From Phytopythium helicoides (lineage: Eukaryota > Oomycota > Peronosporomycetes > Pythiales > Pythiaceae), in the NCBI GenBank assembly GCA_024867545.1, contig JANFNE010000068.1, forward strand, positions 168,915 to 232,914: DNA of 64,000 nucleotides. The letters run 5' to 3'. This document shows, piece by piece, positions 59,506 to 64,000 of this stretch. The notes beneath the pieces were generated by a model, which worked only from the letters and a program-made list of their open reading frames with translations, made no database searches and had not been told where the DNA came from. Each line of letters starts with the position of its first letter. Positions within the stretch are counted from its first letter, which is position 1. Made by a program: the position numbers and the translations under genes.

Positions 59506-61734
59506 ATGTACGCGCAGTGGGAGTTCATGGCGGCGTGGTGCGCGCCGCTGCGGGGCAAGCTCTCGCTCCAGATCGACAGCTGCACACGCGTCCCCTCCTC
59601 CCACTGCGCCGGCATCAAGGTGCGCGTGCTGCAGCAGGCGGCGGACGCCTCGCCGAGCGCGGTGCACGCCGTCCGCGACGCGCTGGTGCTGCTGTCGCTC
59701 GTGGCTCGCGTGGACGCGCGCGCCTGGGCATTCGTGCTGCACGAGCACTGCGGACTGCGGCTCAGCGCTCGAGAGCGGGTCCTCGCCGTGCGGGGACTGC
59801 TCCGCGGCGGCTTCATCCTGGTGCTGGACGAGCGCGCCGCGGGTTGCGAGCCCGCGCGTCTCGGTGCCGCGCTTTGGTGCTTCTTCATGCAGGCGAGCGT
59901 CCCGACCAGCTCTCAGTTTGCTGCCACGGCGCAGTTCATCGCCCTGCAAGCCCGTCACCGCCCATCGGCTCTGTCGCACGTGGACATCCCCGTGCGGCTG
60001 TCAGTTGTCGGCGGCGACGCCGGTCCTAGGCCCTTAGCCCAACGCGTCCGCAGCGTCCTCAAGCGCCTGCGCTTCCCGTCGGGAAGCCAGCAGCGCTTTC
60101 CTGTCTGGATGCCTCCACGCATCTGGGGCCGCGGCAGGCGCACCATCCCCGCGATCGGGTGCGCGCTGGTGCTCAAGCCCAGCGACATCCACCACACGCG
60201 CCTCCCGCTCCAGGCGGACGCCACGCACGCCCTCGCCAGCGTCGTGGCCGGCAGCCCCGAGCGGCGCAGCTGCTCTAGCGTGGCCATCAACGGCTTCCTC
60301 GACCATCAGGTCTGCGACCGCGACCCGGCGGGAGCTGCTCAAATCCTGGGCTCGGCGTTTGAGCGGCTGCTGTGCGCCAGCGACCGCCCCGCCAAAGAGC
60401 CCCGGCCCATCAAGCGTGTGGCAATCAACTGCCCCTTTGACGACCAAGCCACGATAACGCGCCTGTGCACCGCCATCGCTGTCGCCCGCACCACAAGCTC
60501 AATTTGCCTCACCTTTGAGGAGGCAGAGGACGAGGCTGACACGGACACGTGGACGTGGGCCATGTTGGCCTACGCGCTCTTCTCAAAACAGCGCCGCTCA
60601 TCTATCAGGACTGTCGAGCTAGAGTGCGCCTCGATCAGCTCGATGGGAGCAGAAGCAGTAGCTGCAGTCCTTGCTTCCCAAACCACCAACTCGAGTATGC
60701 TCGAGTTGCTGGGATTCCAGGCCTCTGATGAGGACTGCTCGTTAGTGCGTGTCACGGTCAAGAAAGGAGCAGTCGTCAAGCTTCCGCCTGATGACATGGA
60801 AGTCGACGGTGGGGAGTCGAGGAGCTTCGTTTTGCAAAACAACGTAGTGGGGACGATTCCTGTGTTTCCTCATGACCTCCGAGTGGACACACCCGACATA
60901 AGTGTGATCCTGCCTGGTTACGGCGTTTGTTCTGTCGCTAAACACCAACTCACACCTTTCCGAAGCAACAAAATGTCACGTACATCCGAGGTGACCAGCC
61001 TCGCGATGAGTTTTGTTAGTGGCTTCGAGGCAGTGGAAGGGCTTCCTCACTTGCTCGAGCTTGTTGGAGCGCAGCTAAAGCACCTTCGTCTCGGCATGTC
61101 GTTCAATGGCCATGGGCCACTGACTATCTCTGGATTGATGGCAAGCTGCCGCCAACTCCAAACGCTGATCATTGAAGGTCAGCAATTGAGTGCAAGCTCC
61201 TTCTTGACAGCGTACAAGAGGAACAACATGCAACTTGCTGAGCTGAGCTGCTGGTTTGATGACATCGGTCAGATTGCGAAGGAATTGTCCGACAACGCAT
61301 CGCCTCTGGCTCGGACCCTGACCAGCGTAGATCTCACTAACCCATGGGGCTGCTGTGAGGATGAACAGCAGGTCAAGGGGTTGATTGCCATGCTTGAGTC
61401 CAACCGCAAGCTCGAGTACCTTGGTATCAAGGTGTCACGTTCGATCCACAAAAAGTACTGGATGGACTTTGCGAAGCATGAACACGAAGCTCTGCCACTT
61501 GTCCGACGACCCTTTCCGCTGAATTGCCGCCTTGCGTTCCTGAGTGTGTTCGGTTCAAACGCGAAGTTTGCCCATGACCGATTCAAGAAGCAAGTGAGGT
61601 TTGGGTCGTCAGTATCAGTTCTCTCTGGCGGGTCCATTGACCTCCCCATCTTCTCGACCATCTTTGCTTACGCCGCAGACTGTGTGCACCGCCACATTGA
61701 TATCGAGACGGTATCGACATGTGAAAATGAGTGA
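59506..61734 (+). CDS. Paralogue C, intact member of the ~730-aa VPGYG family
   Basis: This is a single-exon gene of 742 aa starting MYAQWEFMAAWCAPLRGKL. It shares with A and B, in the same order: AVRDALVLLSLVARVDARAW, FERLLCASD, CTAIAVARTTSSICLTFEE, AYALFSKQRRSSIRTVEL, LPGYGVCSVAKHQ (the VPGYG motif with Leu for Val), and a leucine-rich region (CRQLQTLIIEGQQLSASSFL). It ends with RRPFPLNCRLAFLSVFGSN and IFAYAADCVHRHI. It lies 12 kb from the tandem A/B pair, in the same orientation, and its N-terminal third is more GC-rich. The function is unknown. The 59506 start is chosen because the paralogues begin at the same point relative to the conserved Trp. Confidence 0.8.
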   Translation: MYAQWEFMAAWCAPLRGKLSLQIDSCTRVPSSHCAGIKVRVLQQAADASPSAVHAVRDALVLLSLVARVDARAWAFVLHEHCGLRLSARERVLAVRGLLRGGFILVLDERAAGCEPARLGAALWCFFMQASVPTSSQFAATAQFIALQARHRPSALSHVDIPVRLSVVGGDAGPRPLAQRVRSVLKRLRFPSGSQQRFPVWMPPRIWGRGRRTIPAIGCALVLKPSDIHHTRLPLQADATHALASVVAGSPERRSCSSVAINGFLDHQVCDRDPAGAAQILGSAFERLLCASDRPAKEPRPIKRVAINCPFDDQATITRLCTAIAVARTTSSICLTFEEAEDEADTDTWTWAMLAYALFSKQRRSSIRTVELECASISSMGAEAVAAVLASQTTNSSMLELLGFQASDEDCSLVRVTVKKGAVVKLPPDDMEVDGGESRSFVLQNNVVGTIPVFPHDLRVDTPDISVILPGYGVCSVAKHQLTPFRSNKMSRTSEVTSLAMSFVSGFEAVEGLPHLLELVGAQLKHLRLGMSFNGHGPLTISGLMASCRQLQTLIIEGQQLSASSFLTAYKRNNMQLAELSCWFDDIGQIAKELSDNASPLARTLTSVDLTNPWGCCEDEQQVKGLIAMLESNRKLEYLGIKVSRSIHKKYWMDFAKHEHEALPLVRRPFPLNCRLAFLSVFGSNAKFAHDRFKKQVRFGSSVSVLSGGSIDLPIFSTIFAYAADCVHRHIDIETVSTCENE

Positions 61735-61899
61735 AAATCTCCAAGGGCGATAGGCTTTCCTCAGGATCAAGTTGTCGAGTTCGATGCACGATATCTCACC
61801 AAGAAAGCAACAAGAACGCACAGCGTCAGAGTTGGTACGCCTTCGGCTCGCGGGTATGGCTGTGGTAAGCCCGGCATCCTACGATAAAAGACGATGACT

Positions 61900-63887
61900 G
61901 GGAATGGAACCAGTGAAAATGCAACAATACAGCCATTGGATCGACAATGGAGCACACTATAAACCTTGCACGTCCGCCATTCCTTGTCCGTGCTGTTTTT
62001 GACCTTGCAGAGACGGAGACTGTACTGGTATTCTAGCCGCCGGTGGCAACGTGAGTGAAGCTTGCTGGTGCGAAACTCATCAATTGGCTGTACACGACAG
62101 TAGTTTCTCAATGTGTGCTCGAGTCTTTTGACCGGCCCCGCGGGGCACTTCTTGATGAGTACAGAGTAATCGGTATTGCTCCAATCTCCAAATCCAACCA
62201 CCGTTCGCCTGCCTGCTTGCTGGGTCAGTCTCCGGCATAGTTCATGAAGCTTCTTCTGCGCAAAGATGTACCGTCCAAAACGCAGGTTGCGAAATCCCTT
62301 CGTCCGTAAAAATCCTAGTAGGATTTCCATGTGGAATAACGCATCGTGTGTACGTTTCCAGCAACTCGAGCGACGCGGTCTTATTCGACGGCATCTGACG
62401 CTCGACCGTCAAAATGTCGGGACGCCGCTCCTTCCATCAAGCTATTTTCTGGTTGCTCTTGTGGTAGCGAGCATCCTCGTAGAACTCACGAGTAGAGCAG
62501 TGGATAGTCTCGCCGTCCTGGTTGGTTGCTACAAACAGATCTCGTCTGCCAGGATCTAGCCCCCACATGACATCATAATCTTCTTCCCTAAGACGATGCT
62601 GACAGCCTTTCCGTCCGTCACGATCTCTCCTGCGAACTTCTTGTTGGCTGTTTCAAACTTCTCGATATTGAAGAGACTGTGCCACCAATCGTCTGCGACA
62701 GCATTCCAATCGTCACCTTGAGGAGGCACGCGAACACCAGCACGTAGAAGTAGGCTGTGGAGCGCCGTCTTGCACATCTTGAAGTGCGAGCATTTGAACC
62801 CACTCTTCGTCGGCAGGAGACTGAACGTGCGGACCTCTGGGATGTCCTGTCGATGCTGAAACCGGCGATTCCTCTCCTCAATGTCGGTCAGAATCATGTA
62901 GGTGAGAGGAAGCAGTCTGTTAGCCTCGTCGGACAAGTAGCCGCTCTCGTTGCGCGGGATCTGCTCTCGCCAAGCCTGCACCTCGGTATCGTTGCCGTTG
63001 TAGACAGGGTCCAGGATGCTCTTGATCATGAAGTAGGCCTCAGCACCATTCAAGTCATAGACCCGCTTGATGTGACGGTGAAAGCGACGGTAGAAGTTGC
63101 GTACGATCGCGTTCTTGGTGTTAGTGGCCATCATTTGGGATGCGTTCTGCTGCCACCCAGCGGTAATCTGCCGGTTGCTTGCACGTCGAGCGTCCTCACC
63201 TCGCCAAGTGTTGTACAGCGTGACTGATTGCTGGAATGCAGGAGACCCGAGTGTGGAGTTGGCGTTGCAAACACACGATAGGCATCTGTAGAAGAAGACC
63301 TGGTTGAGTGGCTCCACTGCATCGCCCAGCTGACACATCCGCACGGCGTGGATGTTGGCGAGGACGTAAGCCTCCAGCACGGCCTGGTCCATATCCGCCA
63401 GCACGGACTCCCACGGCAAAGTCATGGCCTTATCGCCCTTGCAAAACGCCTTGAGCGACGTCTTGACGCACACAAGCGAGGACTTGGCGTTAGCTGCGTC
63501 ACGAGCTTCGACTTCGGCTCGTCGCCTCTTTGACTGACTCTTGCGTGGTTCTGCACTGCGCTTCTTCCTTTTAGATTTAACATCGCCTGACGTCGGACCA
63601 GCTGCACGTGTTGTCTTGGACCGACCTCGACGAGTTGCGGAAGCAGCTCTACTCGTTGTGGATCTGCGTAGCCCTCGTTTACGTGTATGCAGGTAGAGCT
63701 GCAAAGGCCGCTTTACTAGCTTGCCGTGGCTCATGATGGAGCTCTGGAGATCCTTCCTATGGCATCTCCAACAAGCAATACGAAGTGTCCATGCAGTGCT
63801 GTTGTCATCGCTGGAGAGGCATCGCGCAACCCGCTTGAAGCTGATGAACTGCGCTGCCAGCTTGTCAATTGGGCAGTACCGTAACAA
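61900..63887 (-). pseudogene. Degraded Fanzor (eukaryotic TnpB-like RNA-guided nuclease)
   Basis: The first 443 codons (63887-62556) are open. They show a basic bipartite NLS-like segment (residues ~104-123), a helical middle, and KFETANKKFAGEIVTDGKAV, which I associate with oomycete Fanzor proteins. The continuation is in other frames. DYDVMWGLDPGRRDLFVATN (about 62520-62580) carries the RuvC-I Asp. After a TGA at 62437-62439 and a second frame change near 62345-62360 comes GFGDWSN, KKCPAGPVKRLEHTLRNYC and IDEFRTSKLHSRC with YSVLHCRSNGC. That is the RuvC/zinc-ribbon end typical of TnpB-type proteins. The first zinc-ribbon Cys appears as His, and the RuvC-III NRD motif is unrecognisable. At least two frameshifts and one stop make it inactive as read. 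A start at 63735 (MSHGKLVKR) is equally possible. Confidence 0.82.
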
Positions 63888-64000
63888 CAGGTTTATTTAG
63901 TTTCACATCTCCTTTTCCACGTTTTCCGGTTGAGTGAGAGAATGCGTCGATCGTTGTGCTGAGAAGGGTGAATGTAGAAATGGAGGGTTTTGTGGCCATC
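63888..64000. other. Window end, upstream of the Fanzor relic
   Basis: 113 bp with no gene. A transposon end could lie here or beyond, but I see no terminal inverted repeat that pairs with the other side of the relic. Confidence 0.3.

Overview
The window looks like nuclear DNA of an oomycete (Peronosporales type, Phytophthora/Pythium sensu lato). It is GC-rich and carries closely packed genes on both strands. The introns are very short (mostly 54-133 nt), with GTGCGT/GTACGT/GTAAGT donors and CTAAC-type branch sites. Gene content is eukaryotic: UBC13, class II fumarase with a mitochondrial-type leader, a doublecortin-domain kinase, BMT2 and an AAAP transporter. It also has a Fanzor relic, a type known from oomycetes. 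The genus cannot be fixed by reading alone. All gene models are my own splice reconstructions, tested for reading-frame continuity across every junction.

Left block (1-9.1 kb): ordinary housekeeping genes. These are a multi-pass membrane protein running off the left edge (-), an AAAP amino-acid transporter (+), an RS-domain protein (-) divergent from a CCA-adding tRNA nucleotidyltransferase (+), a BMT2-like 25S rRNA m1A methyltransferase (-), and a secreted or membrane-anchored DUF268-like protein (-). Then comes about 1.7 kb of gene-poor DNA with a dispersed repeat that recurs, inverted, near 55 kb.

Central block (10.83-42.13 kb): the dominant feature is a head-to-tail tandem array of 11 complete ~2.83-kb units plus a 131-bp partial unit. 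Every unit carries one intact two-exon gene on the minus strand, encoding a 545- or 547-aa acidic protein with a split PH-like N-terminal region. The copies are nearly identical, differ at only a handful of sites, and show a mosaic of shared variants that points to ongoing unequal exchange or gene conversion. I do not recognise this protein family beyond the PH-like region. The right edge abuts a probable degraded retroelement/LTR-like segment.

Right block (43.1-64 kb): three paralogues of an unrecognised ~730-aa family sit at 43.1, 45.7 and 59.5 kb; the first is interrupted by a single TGG-to-TGA change. An RNI/LRR-type protein lies head-to-tail upstream of fumarase. Then come a small three-exon coiled-coil protein, a Lys/Ser-rich and Gln/Met-rich protein, a doublecortin-like protein kinase divergent from UBC13, and, at the right end, a broken Fanzor (eukaryotic TnpB-like RNA-guided nuclease) copy.

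Functionally, the left and right blocks are constitutive cell-biology genes (tRNA and rRNA maturation, K63-linked ubiquitin, TCA cycle, transport). The array, the paralogue family, the dispersed repeats and the Fanzor relic form the dynamic, lineage-specific part of the locus.
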